Of a stretch of DNA of 64,000 nt, positions 24,413-33,499 are shown in pieces. Under the pieces are notes generated by a model. That model saw only the letters and a list, made by a program, of their open reading frames with translations, ran no database searches and had not been told where the DNA came from. Position 1 is the stretch's first letter, and each line of letters starts with the position of its first letter. A program made the translations under genes and the position numbers. Source of the stretch: Allopusillimonas ginsengisoli. Lineage in GTDB: Bacteria > Pseudomonadota > Gammaproteobacteria > Burkholderiales > Burkholderiaceae_B. The DNA lies in contig NZ_SDQE01000001.1 in NCBI RefSeq assembly GCF_004153455.1, forward strand, positions 868,001 through 932,000, written 5' to 3'.

Positions 24413-24506
24413 ACCACCAGGGTCAAAAACCAGTGATTTTACACGGTGGCGAGGCTTCGGGCTTGTCTCTCAGAGACCACCGGCCCGGGTAGCCAGGAAA
24501 CGTTCA

Positions 24507-25877
24507 CTACGATTGCGAAACAAGCTCCCCCGCAAAGGCCTGCCCGAATACCGTCTCCATTTCCCTGCGCAGCGCATATGCAGGCGTGCTCGTATCCATC
24601 GCCACATCTTCCCAGCTCAGGCTTTGGCCCTTTTTCACCGGGCGCACCAGCTTGACATTGTGTGCCAGGCCGAGCGGCAACCCACCCAGCGCGAACGACC
24701 GCTCTGCCGGCAACAGTTTGCCCCAGACGGTATAGCCGCCCTCGCCGTCCAGCAGCTCGCCCGGCTGAAGATCCCGCTTGGCAGTGGCCACGACATCGGC
24801 CTGCCAGCATGTGGCCACCCCGGTTGCCTCGCCGCGCAGCGCCACGCTGGCCACCGACATGCCAACCTCCAGCCCGATCAAATGCCAGCGTTTGTACAGG
24901 GTGAAATAGCGTCCTGTTGGATCCGTATGCGCGTTGTATTCTTCGAAACAGTTGCGGATGTACTCTGTTTCGCCCTCAACCGTCACCCATACGCCCATGC
25001 GAATGTCGTAATCGATCAGGCGACCGTCCGCTTCCAGCGAGGACACAACCTCTACCATGCCCTTGCGCTCCAACACACCGCCTTCATTCACGGGCCGTGT
25101 CACAAACGGAATATCCCTGACGCTCGCCGGCGGATAGCGCAAGCCATCGGAAGGGACGCTCAGGCCCGTCGCATTGGCGACGGCGGCGCTCTCGATAGAG
25201 GGCTTGGAGCCGTCCAGAAAGCTATTGAACATCTTGGGATTCAGGCCGCCGCGCCGCGCCTGTTCCGGGGTAAGACCATAGTGGCCCCATACCGTCTCTG
25301 GCGTGGATTCGGAAAAATGCGGCAGCCACTTGTGTCCTCGTCCTGCCGCAATCACGGGAAAGCCGCAGGTGCGCGCCCAGTCGACCAAATCGCAGATCAG
25401 CGCAGGCTGATCACCAAACGCCAGCGAATAGATGACACCGGCCTGCGCCGCTCGGCGAGCCAATAATGGCCCACAGAACGCATCGGCTTCCACGGTCACG
25501 TTGACAACATGCTTGCCATGCTCGATCGCTGCCAGCACATGAGACACCGCCGCAACTGGATTTCCCGTGCACTCGACCACAATATCAATCGCGTCTTCGC
25601 GTACCAAGGCCTGCCAGTCTTCGGTAATCCAGGTGCTGCCCTGCGCCAGCGCCTGTTGCATGGACGTCGCCCGCGTGCGGTCGTCTTTCCAGCCCACCCG
25701 AGCCAGGCTTGCACGGGCGTTGTCCGGCGAAAGATCCGCGATGGCGGCCAGATGCACGCCGGGAGTCCGCGGCACCTGGGCCAGATACATGGCGCCGAAT
25801 TTTCCCGCACCGATCAGGCCCACGCGCACGGGACGGCCTTCGGCCTCACGCTGCATCAGTTTTTGGTACAGACTCAT
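24507..25877 (-). CDS. NAD(P)-dependent oxidoreductase with C-terminal SAF domain
   Basis: A 456-residue homoserine-dehydrogenase-like enzyme: Rossmann loop GLIGAGKFGAMYLAQ (residues 20-34), VVECTGNPVAAV for the second half of the fold, then a catalytic region with SLAFGDQPALICDLVDWAR, and a SAF-type C-terminus (KRDLQPGELLDGEGGYTVWG, and VKKGQSLSWEDV). Such proteins act in sugar-acid catabolism. It follows a phytanoyl-CoA-dioxygenase-like gene with three bases between, in an operon under a GntR regulator. The precise substrate is not evident. Confidence 0.8.
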   Translation of the reverse strand: MSLYQKLMQREAEGRPVRVGLIGAGKFGAMYLAQVPRTPGVHLAAIADLSPDNARASLARVGWKDDRTRATSMQQALAQGSTWITEDWQALVREDAIDIVVECTGNPVAAVSHVLAAIEHGKHVVNVTVEADAFCGPLLARRAAQAGVIYSLAFGDQPALICDLVDWARTCGFPVIAAGRGHKWLPHFSESTPETVWGHYGLTPEQARRGGLNPKMFNSFLDGSKPSIESAAVANATGLSVPSDGLRYPPASVRDIPFVTRPVNEGGVLERKGMVEVVSSLEADGRLIDYDIRMGVWVTVEGETEYIRNCFEEYNAHTDPTGRYFTLYKRWHLIGLEVGMSVASVALRGEATGVATCWQADVVATAKRDLQPGELLDGEGGYTVWGKLLPAERSFALGGLPLGLAHNVKLVRPVKKGQSLSWEDVAMDTSTPAYALRREMETVFGQAFAGELVSQS

Positions 25878-25880
25878 GAT

Positions 25881-26756
25881 TCAGCTCTCCACCAACTCTA
25901 TCGTTTCCAGCGAGGTCTGCAATGCGCTGTCCGGCAGACCGTTTTTCCAGGGCACCTCAACAGGATAGGATTTGAGCAGGCAATCGTCGGGCAGCAGTTC
26001 TATCGGCGTGAAGTCGCGATGCGCAATATACTCCGGTCGCTTGAAGCGACGGATATGGTTGCTCACCGCGCACAGGCTCAGGTAAACCGCCACACGGTTA
26101 AAAGGCGACAGATTGCTGCCCGACGCATGCACCAGACAGCTGTGGAACAATATCATCGAGCCAGCAGGCCCCTTGGGCGCAACAATGCCGCCTTCACGGC
26201 CGCCAGCGCGATCCACAAGCTGGCCAATCAGCGCATTATCGATCGTCCATAACGGATAACTGGTCGTCGTCAGGTCGTGTTTCGCGTCAATAACGCCTTT
26301 GCGATGGCTGCCCGGAATAAACATCAGCGGGCCATTGAACTCGCTCACGTCATCCAGAAAAATCGCCACATTCATCGCGCGCTCGGTAGGCATCTGATCG
26401 TCATTAAGCCAGGTGCCGTAATCCTGATGCCACTGCCACACATCACCCTCAAACGCCATCTTGCCATTGATCTTGAACTGATGCATATAGACCGATTCAC
26501 CGAACAGGTCCATGACGGGCCCGACCATGCGCGGATGCCGCGCCAGCCGCGCAAAAGGCTCGCTATGCAAATGCGCCGCAAAGTTCGTGCGCACCGCGTC
26601 CGAGTCTTTCTCTCGCACGTTCCAGGCTTCGCGCTCGGCATACAGCGCCGGCACTGCATCAGTCAACACCCGGGTTTCCTCTGCGGAAAAGTGTCCGGGA
26701 AAAAACAGGTAACCATCACGCTCGAACTGGGCGCGCTGTGCTTCGGTCAGCTTCAT
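25881..26756 (-). CDS. Phytanoyl-CoA dioxygenase (PhyH)-family Fe(II)/2-oxoglutarate oxygenase
   Basis: A 291-residue non-haem iron oxygenase of the PhyH/EctD family. The iron-binding facial triad is visible as WHQDYGTW (His and Asp) and FHSCLVHASGSN (distal His), followed by FNRVAVYLS where the 2-oxoglutarate-binding Arg sits. Length fits. The hydroxylated substrate is unknown. The start overlaps the stop of the upstream GntR gene (ATGA), and it is followed by the SAF-domain oxidoreductase, so hydroxylation is probably followed by oxidation or reduction in one catabolic route (inference). Confidence 0.85.
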   Translation of the reverse strand: MKLTEAQRAQFERDGYLFFPGHFSAEETRVLTDAVPALYAEREAWNVREKDSDAVRTNFAAHLHSEPFARLARHPRMVGPVMDLFGESVYMHQFKINGKMAFEGDVWQWHQDYGTWLNDDQMPTERAMNVAIFLDDVSEFNGPLMFIPGSHRKGVIDAKHDLTTTSYPLWTIDNALIGQLVDRAGGREGGIVAPKGPAGSMILFHSCLVHASGSNLSPFNRVAVYLSLCAVSNHIRRFKRPEYIAHRDFTPIELLPDDCLLKSYPVEVPWKNGLPDSALQTSLETIELVES

Positions 26757-27439
26757 TGTCTGTCTCCTTGTGCAAGAGGGGTGAATAACTGCGCCAGCCG
26801 GTCACTCAGGGATTTGCTGGCCTTTGTCACATGCCCTTCACTGAGTTGCACGGCGCGGGTTGCATCGCCATCGGCAATCGCTTGCGCGATCGCTTCATGT
26901 TCGTCCCAAAGCGCCTCACGCTGGGGTTGCGACTGCAGCACCGCGCCCATGGCCCTGCGCAAATGCATCCAGTGCTGCTCGGCGCTGTGTCCGATCAACA
27001 CGTTGCCAGATGCCTCGTAAATCGCATGATGGAATGCAAGATCGGCATCGATCATTTCCTGCACGTCGCTCCCGCGCGCTGCACGCCGCCCCCGCTCAAT
27101 CAGCCGGGGCGCGATGCGCGCGTGTCGCTGCGCGGACAGGCGTGCGGCAAGCGCGTCAAGTGCGCCTCGAACTTCGTACACCTGGTGTACCCATGCAGGA
27201 TCCAGCGGGGTGACCAATACCCCCCGGCCCGGAGCGTCCTGTACAAAGCCATCCTTCTTAAGCAAGCGCAGCGCCTGCAGCACAGGTTGGCGCGAGACCG
27301 CCATACGCTGGGCGATGTCTTCCTGCGCCAGCCGCTCGCCCGGGGTTAGCGCCCCCGTACAGATAGCGTCAAGCAAGGCGCGGTACACCTGGTCTACGAG
27401 ATCGGGGGCGGGCGTGATTTGTACGAGTTGGGCTGGCAT
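26753..27439 (-). CDS. GntR-family regulator (FadR/FCD subfamily)
   Basis: A 228-residue GntR regulator: winged HTH at residues 12-75 (VDQVYRALLDAICTGALTPG, AVSRQPVLQALRLLKKDGFV) and an all-helical FCD effector domain containing DADLAFHHAIYEASGN and HEAIAQAIADGD, with the His residues that hold a metal in this family. It is first gene of an operon with the PhyH and SAF-oxidoreductase genes. A 14-base perfect palindrome upstream is the likely operator for autoregulation; the same region may affect the divergent ddh gene. Confidence 0.88.
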   Translation of the reverse strand: MPAQLVQITPAPDLVDQVYRALLDAICTGALTPGERLAQEDIAQRMAVSRQPVLQALRLLKKDGFVQDAPGRGVLVTPLDPAWVHQVYEVRGALDALAARLSAQRHARIAPRLIERGRRAARGSDVQEMIDADLAFHHAIYEASGNVLIGHSAEQHWMHLRRAMGAVLQSQPQREALWDEHEAIAQAIADGDATRAVQLSEGHVTKASKSLSDRLAQLFTPLAQGDRQ

Positions 27440-27462
27440 ACAGCGGGAGGCCGAGTATTGAA

Positions 27463-27476
27463 TACTGTATACAGTA
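27463..27476. promoter_or_regulatory. Palindromic GntR-type operator
   Basis: TACTGTATACAGTA is a perfect 14-base palindrome with the GTATAC core usual for FadR/FCD-type operators, 24 bases upstream of the GntR start and in the region shared with the divergent ddh gene. Confidence 0.65.
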
Positions 27477-27647
27477 CTCGCTCATAAAAAATTGGTATCT
27501 AGGGGTTTGTGCTAGGGTATTGCCCTGCGTTGGTTACACTGCCGCCATGTTTTTATCCGCAGCGCGGCTGCTGTGCCTGCCTGGTGTCCTGATCAGCGTT
27601 ACAGGTCGCGGCGCACACAACTCGTTCAACACATTAAGGAATATGCC

Positions 27648-28634
27648 ATGGGACAGCCCATTCGAATTGCCATTGCCGGCCACGGCAACCTGGGACGCGG
27701 AGTAGAAGCCGCCGTTGCCAAGAACGCAGACATGCAGTTGACAGGCATTTACTCACGCCGGCCTGCCGCGCAAGTCCAGGCAAGCCAAACCGGGACACCG
27801 GTATATTCCATGGACGACTTGCCCGGACACACCGACCGGATTGACGTCTTGATTCTCTGTGGCGGTTCCAAAGAGGATCTGCCGCGACAGGGCCCGGAAT
27901 TGGCGGCCTTGTTCAACACAGTGGACAGCTTTGATACCCACGCGCGGATTCCCGAGTATTTTGCCGCGGTCGATGCGCCCGCAAAAGCCAACCGCAAAAC
28001 CGCCCTGATTTCGGCAGGGTGGGATCCCGGGATGTTCTCGCTCAATCGCGTCTTGGGCGAAGCATTGTTGCCTGACGGCGCCAGCTATACATTCTGGGGC
28101 AAAGGCTTGAGCCAGGGGCACTCAGATGCCATACGCCGAGTGCCTGGCGTCGCTGCAGGCGTCCAGTACACCGTTCCCGTGCAGGACGCTGTAGACCAGG
28201 TGCGCAGCGGCTCACGACCGACACTTTCTGTGCGGCAGAAACACACACGCGAATGTTTTGTTGTGCTGGAACCGGATGCCGATCCGCAAGCCGTCAAGAA
28301 CACCATCGTGACCATGCCGCATTACTTTGACCAGTACGACACGACGGTGACCTTCATTACAGACGAAGAACTGCAACGCGACCATGGCGCCATGCCTCAC
28401 GGCGGCGTCGTGATCCGATCAGGCAACACGGGAAATGGCAATGTGCAGACCATAGAATATGGACTCGCATTGAGCAGCAACCCCGAATTCACCTCCAGCG
28501 TGCTGGTGGCGTACGCGCGTGCGGTGCATCGTCTGCATCAAGCCGGGCAGTTTGGCGCCAAGACGGTGTTCGACATCGCCCCCGGCCTGCTTTCTCCCAA
28601 AAGCCCCGAGCAGCTGCGCGCGGAAGACTTGTGA
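27648..28634 (+). CDS. ddh: meso-diaminopimelate D-dehydrogenase
   Basis: A 328-residue NADP-dependent enzyme that makes meso-diaminopimelate from tetrahydrodipicolinate and ammonia in one step, feeding lysine and peptidoglycan. The ATG at 27648 gives the family's MxxxRIAIxGxGNLGRGVE opening; the frame is open upstream but not coding. Diagnostic segments match Corynebacterium Ddh: SAGWDPGMFSLNRVLGEA, FWGKGLSQGHSDAIRRVPGV, QYTVP, MPHYFDQYDTTV and GLLSPKSPEQL. It lies divergent from the GntR operon. In bacteria with the succinylase pathway it would be a bypass enzyme. Confidence 0.92.
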   Translation: MGQPIRIAIAGHGNLGRGVEAAVAKNADMQLTGIYSRRPAAQVQASQTGTPVYSMDDLPGHTDRIDVLILCGGSKEDLPRQGPELAALFNTVDSFDTHARIPEYFAAVDAPAKANRKTALISAGWDPGMFSLNRVLGEALLPDGASYTFWGKGLSQGHSDAIRRVPGVAAGVQYTVPVQDAVDQVRSGSRPTLSVRQKHTRECFVVLEPDADPQAVKNTIVTMPHYFDQYDTTVTFITDEELQRDHGAMPHGGVVIRSGNTGNGNVQTIEYGLALSSNPEFTSSVLVAYARAVHRLHQAGQFGAKTVFDIAPGLLSPKSPEQLRAEDL

Positions 28635-28689
28635 TTGGGCCTGGCCTTACCCGGCTTCAGGCCTCAAACAGAGGCGGGGTATTGCGTGG

Positions 28690-30108
28690 TTAGTGTTCGG
28701 TGGTCTCTCGCTGCCATCCACCGCCCAGCGCGCGATACAGATCCACGGCATTCTGTAGCCGGGCCGCCCTGATTTGTATCGCTTCGTCCTGCGCCGCGTA
28801 CAGGCTGCGTTGCGCGTCGAGCAGCACAAGCAATGTTTCCGCGCCCTCGCGGTAGCGCGCATCGGCCAGTGCCAAGGCCGCTTCTGCCTGGACCAGTGCT
28901 TCTTGCTGGGCGAGCTCTTGAGCCTGCAAGCCGGCCCGCGCATCCAGTGCGACCTGCACATCGGCAAACGCGGCAACGATACTCTGACGGTACTGCGCAA
29001 GCAGTGCTTCGCGATCAGCTTGAGCCAGATCCCTGCCGGCGGCCAGTCGGCCGGCATTGAAGATGGGCGCGGTCAGGCTGGCCGCCAGTGAATAGAGCGG
29101 ATTCTCCAGAATTTGCGATAAACGCTGGCCGCCGCCGCCCACATAACCCGACAGACTCAGAGAAGGCATCAGCGCAGCACGCGCTGCAGCCACATCTGCG
29201 CTGGCTGCACTGAGGCGGGCCTCTCCGGCCGCTATATCAGGCCTGCGCAACAGCAGGGCCGACGGCAAGCCCGCGTTGATCGATGGCAAAGACAAAGCGT
29301 CCAGCTTGTCTGTGGCCAGCGTCATATCGCCTGCCTGGCCCAGCAACAGTGCCAGCGCGGTTGTTGCCTGCTGCGCTTGCTGGCGCAACGCATGGACTTG
29401 ACGCTGCTGCTGGGCGACCAGCGTGCGCTGCTGAGCAAGCGCCAGCGCCATGGCCGAGCCGGCCTCCACTTGTGACTGAACCAACTGCAGCACACGCTCT
29501 GCGCTTTGCAGATTGAGCTGGCTTACGCCAAGGCGCTCGCGCAACGATACTGCCTGTATCCATGCACTTGCCGTGCCTGCGGTTACCGTAAGCAGCACGC
29601 TCTGCTGATCAAAGCGGCTGGCCTGCACACTGGCCAGCGCGGCCTGGTAGTCAGCGCGGTTTCGGCCCCATAAGTCGAGCTCGTACTGCGCATTCAGCCC
29701 CACTGCGTACCGCGTGCCTTCAGCCCATGCATCGCCGCCCAACCGCCCCTGCCTGCCCGCCTCTACGCCCGCAGACAGGTCGGGCAACAACGTTGCGCCA
29801 GCCAGGCGCGCGCTGGCCTCTGCGCGCTGCACGCGCGCCACGGCTGTCGCTATTTCCAGGCTTTGCGTCTGGGCAATGGCAATCAGGCGATTGAGCTCGC
29901 CACTGCCGAACGACTGCCACCAGTCCCGCGTATCCCCAGGCGCTCCAGCAGGGAGGAGCGCGGGCGCTGAAACTGATGGCGAGGCCTGCGCGGACGACAC
30001 CTGCCGCCAGCGCTCGGGCAATTGAGGCGCTGACGCGGGCGGCGATGGCGGCACGGTGCAGCCACTGAGCGCCAGCGCGCCTACGACAATCCCGCGTAAG
30101 GCGTTCAT
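28690..30108 (-). CDS. Outer-membrane efflux lipoprotein (NodT/OprM family, TolC-like)
   Basis: A 472-residue outer-membrane factor when started at the ATG at 30108, which gives a lipoprotein signal MNALRGIVVGALALSGC; the longer frame upstream lies in macB. The two OEP repeats are visible (DWWQSFGSGELNRLIAIA to about residue 240, then LSLSGYVGGGGQRL and LVQAEAALALADARYREG, ending YRALGGGW). It forms the trimeric channel for the MacAB-like exporter encoded just upstream; macB ends eight bases before it. Confidence 0.88.
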   Translation of the reverse strand: MNALRGIVVGALALSGCTVPPSPPASAPQLPERWRQVSSAQASPSVSAPALLPAGAPGDTRDWWQSFGSGELNRLIAIAQTQSLEIATAVARVQRAEASARLAGATLLPDLSAGVEAGRQGRLGGDAWAEGTRYAVGLNAQYELDLWGRNRADYQAALASVQASRFDQQSVLLTVTAGTASAWIQAVSLRERLGVSQLNLQSAERVLQLVQSQVEAGSAMALALAQQRTLVAQQQRQVHALRQQAQQATTALALLLGQAGDMTLATDKLDALSLPSINAGLPSALLLRRPDIAAGEARLSAASADVAAARAALMPSLSLSGYVGGGGQRLSQILENPLYSLAASLTAPIFNAGRLAAGRDLAQADREALLAQYRQSIVAAFADVQVALDARAGLQAQELAQQEALVQAEAALALADARYREGAETLLVLLDAQRSLYAAQDEAIQIRAARLQNAVDLYRALGGGWQRETTEH

Positions 30109-30115
30109 TCGCACA

Positions 30116-32089
30116 TTATTCTCCTGCCAGCGCAACGACCGGATCGAGCCGCGCCGCCGTTCGCGCCGGCATGAAGCCAAATAACACGCCCGTCGCAACC
30201 GCGCAGGCAAATGCCCCAAGCATGGCCGTGACCGAAAACACTATCGGAACGTTCGCAGCGATGAGCACAGCACCAATGGCCAACCCGAGAGCCAGACCCA
30301 ACACACCACCCGTCACGGTAAGCAGCACAGACTCTGTCAGAAACTGGCGCAGAATATCGCGCTGGCGGGCGCCGGTTGCCATGCGTATCCCGATCTCGCG
30401 CGTACGCTCCTTGACCGTCATGAGCATGACGTTCATCACGCCTATGCCGCCGACCAAAAGTGATACGGCGGCAATCAGCCCCAGCATCATCGTCATGCTG
30501 CGGCGCGTGGCGGCTTCGGCTTGAAGGCGCGCCGCGGCGTTGCCGATGCTGAAGTCTTCCTGGCCGCCATGGCGCGCCAGCAAAAGCTGCCTGACCGCCG
30601 CCTCGGCCTGGATGACGCTGTCTGCGGATACGGCGTCCATGACGACATAGTCTGGCTGTGTCTGCGCTTGGTATACCCTCGCGCGCCCCGCTTGATAGGG
30701 GATGAAAACCATGTCGTCGTAGTCTTGCGCCCCGGAGTCTGCCCCCCGCTCCTGCATGACGCCTATGACCTCGAACGATGCACTGCCTATCAGCAGCTGC
30801 TTTCCCAGCGGATTCTCTTCGTCGGGAAAAAACTGGCGTCTGGCTTCATGCCCCAGCACCACCAGTGGCGCAAGCTCACGGTCTTCGGCGGCGGTGTAAT
30901 ACCGCCCCTGGGCGACTTTCCAGTGATGAATGTCCGGCATATGTTCGCCCGAGGCAAACACATAAAGATTGCGGGCCTTGTTGCCGTAGCGAACCATCAC
31001 GGGATCGCCGATCACGGGAAGTACGCGCCGGATGTCGGGCAGCGCCTCGATGGCTGCCAGATCCTCCGCAGTAATCAGGCCTGCCGCGCCCCCCTGCGGC
31101 GGAACACGGCTGCCCATGTACATGATGGTGGTCCCCAGCGTGCCCATCTGATCCATGACTTTTTGGCGCGCGCCTTCGCCGACGGCGAGCATGACGATGA
31201 CGGATGCAACGCCGATAATAATGCCAAGCAGCGTGAGAAAGGTGCGAGAGCGATTGATACGCATGCCACGCCACGCGGTACGCAATGCCTCGTGAAAGTC
31301 TTCGCGGGTAGCGCGCCCGGTCGCCGCTGAAGGCATGCGCAGAGAGGCGGCCAGCATCGTTTTGGCGGACGTGCCGGGGTTCTGCCCGGTATCGTCCACG
31401 ACGCAGCCATCACGGATTTCGATGATGCGATTGGCCTGAGCGGCCACGTGCCGGTCGTGCGTGATGAGGATAACGGTATGCCCGGCCGCCGCAAGTTCTC
31501 TGAACAAAGCCATGACTTCTGTGCCGCTGTGGCTGTCCAGCGCGCCGGTTGGCTCATCCGCCAGAATAATGCGGCCACCATTCATCAGGGCCCGCGCAAT
31601 CGATACCCGCTGCTGCTGACCGCCGGACAACTGGTGCGGCCTGTTATCCGCTTTATCGGCCAGACCAAGGCGAGCAAGCAAAGATTGCGCGCGCTCACCA
31701 CGCGCTGCGGCATCAACCCCCGCGTAAATGGCCGGTACTTCGACGTTTTCGCGGGCGGACTCGGTGGGGATCAGATGATAGCCCTGAAAGACAAAGCCGA
31801 AGGCTTCGCGCCGCAGCCAGGCCAGTGCATCGGCATCCAGCAGGGCGACGTCTTGCCCGTTGAACGCATAGCGCCCTGACGAAGGGCGATCCAGACACCC
31901 AAGAATATTCATCAGGGTGGATTTGCCGGATCCCGAAGCACCCATGATGGCGACGAACTCGCCTGCGTGAATGGTCAGATCAATGCCGTGCAGCACCTCG
32001 ACGGCGGGCACATCACCCGTGCCACCGTACTGCTTGCGGATAGCGGCCAATGCAATCAGGGGAACAGCGTCGTGTGATACAGCACTCAT
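30116..32089 (-). CDS. macB: MacB-type ABC transporter (ATPase plus permease)
   Basis: A 657-residue inner-membrane transporter. The N-terminal ATPase shows Walker A GASGSGKST, signature LSGGQQQRV, Walker B ILADEPTGALDS and the H-loop THD. Then come a transmembrane helix (about 280-300), a large periplasmic MacB domain, and three more helices (MTMMLGLIAAVSLLVGGIG; the last near LGLALGLAIGAVL). The ATG at 32089 follows the macA stop; an in-frame ATG at 32101 would overlap it. Together with MacA and the outer-membrane factor it makes a tripartite pump. Macrolides, peptides or siderophores are possible substrates; the Fur-like site upstream favours a siderophore (PvdT-like) role. Confidence 0.9.
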   Translation of the reverse strand: MSAVSHDAVPLIALAAIRKQYGGTGDVPAVEVLHGIDLTIHAGEFVAIMGASGSGKSTLMNILGCLDRPSSGRYAFNGQDVALLDADALAWLRREAFGFVFQGYHLIPTESARENVEVPAIYAGVDAAARGERAQSLLARLGLADKADNRPHQLSGGQQQRVSIARALMNGGRIILADEPTGALDSHSGTEVMALFRELAAAGHTVILITHDRHVAAQANRIIEIRDGCVVDDTGQNPGTSAKTMLAASLRMPSAATGRATREDFHEALRTAWRGMRINRSRTFLTLLGIIIGVASVIVMLAVGEGARQKVMDQMGTLGTTIMYMGSRVPPQGGAAGLITAEDLAAIEALPDIRRVLPVIGDPVMVRYGNKARNLYVFASGEHMPDIHHWKVAQGRYYTAAEDRELAPLVVLGHEARRQFFPDEENPLGKQLLIGSASFEVIGVMQERGADSGAQDYDDMVFIPYQAGRARVYQAQTQPDYVVMDAVSADSVIQAEAAVRQLLLARHGGQEDFSIGNAAARLQAEAATRRSMTMMLGLIAAVSLLVGGIGVMNVMLMTVKERTREIGIRMATGARQRDILRQFLTESVLLTVTGGVLGLALGLAIGAVLIAANVPIVFSVTAMLGAFACAVATGVLFGFMPARTAARLDPVVALAGE

Positions 32090-32094
32090 GGCAT

Positions 32095-33294
32095 TTACCA
32101 TTGCAGCCATGACAGGCCAGCCTCGCGCACCTGTTCCGCAATGACCAGCGATTCGCCTTCGGCCAGCCCGTCGAGCACCTCGGCGTCGAGGCGACTGCGC
32201 ACGCCCAGGCGCACGGGGCGCGAGCGCACTGTGCCGTCGCTGGCCATAACACGCGCCATATATTTCCCGTCTGCGGAGAGCAAGGCAGCCAGCGGCACGA
32301 CAATCACCTGGCCGACCTGCGCGGTGACAAACGACACCTGCGCCGTCATCTGCGGCATGAGCTCGCCGTCGTGATTGTCGACATCGAACAGTACGGTGTA
32401 GGTGACGGCTTTGGTTCCCGCTGCGGGCGCGGACGTAGATGCGGCCTCGCCAGAGGTGGAGGACGGCGGCGCCGGGAGGACTTGCCGCACCGTGCTTTGC
32501 CACTTTCTGGGGACATCTTCGACCCCGCCCAAGGTGGTAAAGGATACGGGCAGGCCTGCCTTGACACGCCGCACATCGGCTTCGGAGACTTCTGTCCAGA
32601 CCGTCATGCCGGACAAATCCGCGATACGCAGGATATTGGGCGTTTGATAAGTGGCGTTCAGTGTCTGGCCTTCGCGCGCCTCCACCGATACGACCGTACC
32701 CGCCATGGGCGCATAGATCTGGGTATAGCCCAGCCTGGCCTCCTCGGCGCGCTGGCTGGCCTGCATTTGCGCAATCTGGGCGCGCAGATAATCCATGCGG
32801 GCACTGGCCGAGGCTTGCTCGGCCTGCGCAGCGTCGACGTCTTCCGCCCGGGTGGCCTGCCGCGCGGCCAGCCGCTGCTGGCGCGCATACTGCAACCGGG
32901 CTAATTTATGCCGCGCCTGCTGCTCAGCCAACTGGGCACGCAGCCCCGCGATGGCGGCGCGCCCGGCATCCACCACGGCCTGCTGCACACTGGGATCGAT
33001 TTCCACCAGCAACTGGCCTTGCTCGACAATATCGCCCGGCTGCACATGCAGCCGGGTGACCTGCCCTGATACCTGCGCGCCCACATCGACATAGCGTCGC
33101 GGCTGCAAGGTTCCCACCGCATGAACCGTAGCCTGAATATCGCCTCTTTTAACCGCCGCGGTTTCGTAGCTGACACGCGGCATGAAATGCCGCCACAGCA
33201 CAAGGCCAAGTACCAGCGCTACGGCAATAACCGCGAAAACAATCCACCTGCGCCCACCTGGGTGGCTGTTCGCGAACGTGCTGGACAAAGACAT
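32095..33294 (-). CDS. macA: MacA-type periplasmic adaptor (membrane fusion protein)
   Basis: A 399-residue adaptor. The ATG at 33294 is used; the frame extends to a TTG at 33303. There is an N-terminal signal-anchor helix (WIVFAVIAVALVLGLVLW), a split lipoyl domain (VDVGAQVSGQVTRLHVQPGD and IYAPMAGTVVSVEAREGQ), an alpha-helical hairpin between them (about residues 100-190), and beta-barrel and membrane-proximal domains (AQVSFVTAQVGQVIVVPLAALL). It stimulates the MacB ATPase and bridges to the outer-membrane factor. It is the first gene of a three-gene operon and has a Fur-box-like site upstream. Confidence 0.9.
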   Translation of the reverse strand: MSLSSTFANSHPGGRRWIVFAVIAVALVLGLVLWRHFMPRVSYETAAVKRGDIQATVHAVGTLQPRRYVDVGAQVSGQVTRLHVQPGDIVEQGQLLVEIDPSVQQAVVDAGRAAIAGLRAQLAEQQARHKLARLQYARQQRLAARQATRAEDVDAAQAEQASASARMDYLRAQIAQMQASQRAEEARLGYTQIYAPMAGTVVSVEAREGQTLNATYQTPNILRIADLSGMTVWTEVSEADVRRVKAGLPVSFTTLGGVEDVPRKWQSTVRQVLPAPPSSTSGEAASTSAPAAGTKAVTYTVLFDVDNHDGELMPQMTAQVSFVTAQVGQVIVVPLAALLSADGKYMARVMASDGTVRSRPVRLGVRSRLDAEVLDGLAEGESLVIAEQVREAGLSWLQW

Positions 33295-33332
33295 GGCTTG
33301 CAATGGAAACGGAGAATACGAGACCCGCGATT

Positions 33333-33353
33333 ATTGCAATTAATTCTCATTAC
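33333..33353 (-). promoter_or_regulatory. Fur-box-like site upstream of macA
   Basis: Read on the minus strand this region contains AATGAGAATTAATTGCAATA, resembling the half sites of Fur boxes (GATAATGATAATCATTATC and the common AATGAGAAT variant), 39 bases before the macA ATG. It suggests iron repression. Confidence 0.5.
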
Positions 33354-33499
33354 AGCAAGGTAATATGTACTTTGTTCGCCCATTACCGCTGCCCCCGTTG
33401 CAAAGGTGACGCCCCCAGCCGGGAAGCGCCCGGCATATGGACAGACTGCGCCGCTATACTGGCGAGAATCCACGCCTACCATTCACCGAGGACTCTATT

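Noticed and set aside
24267-25466. A 399-codon plus-strand ORF
   Set aside because: It is opposite the SAF-domain oxidoreductase, which has recognisable motifs; the plus-strand product is Arg/Pro-rich and unfamiliar.
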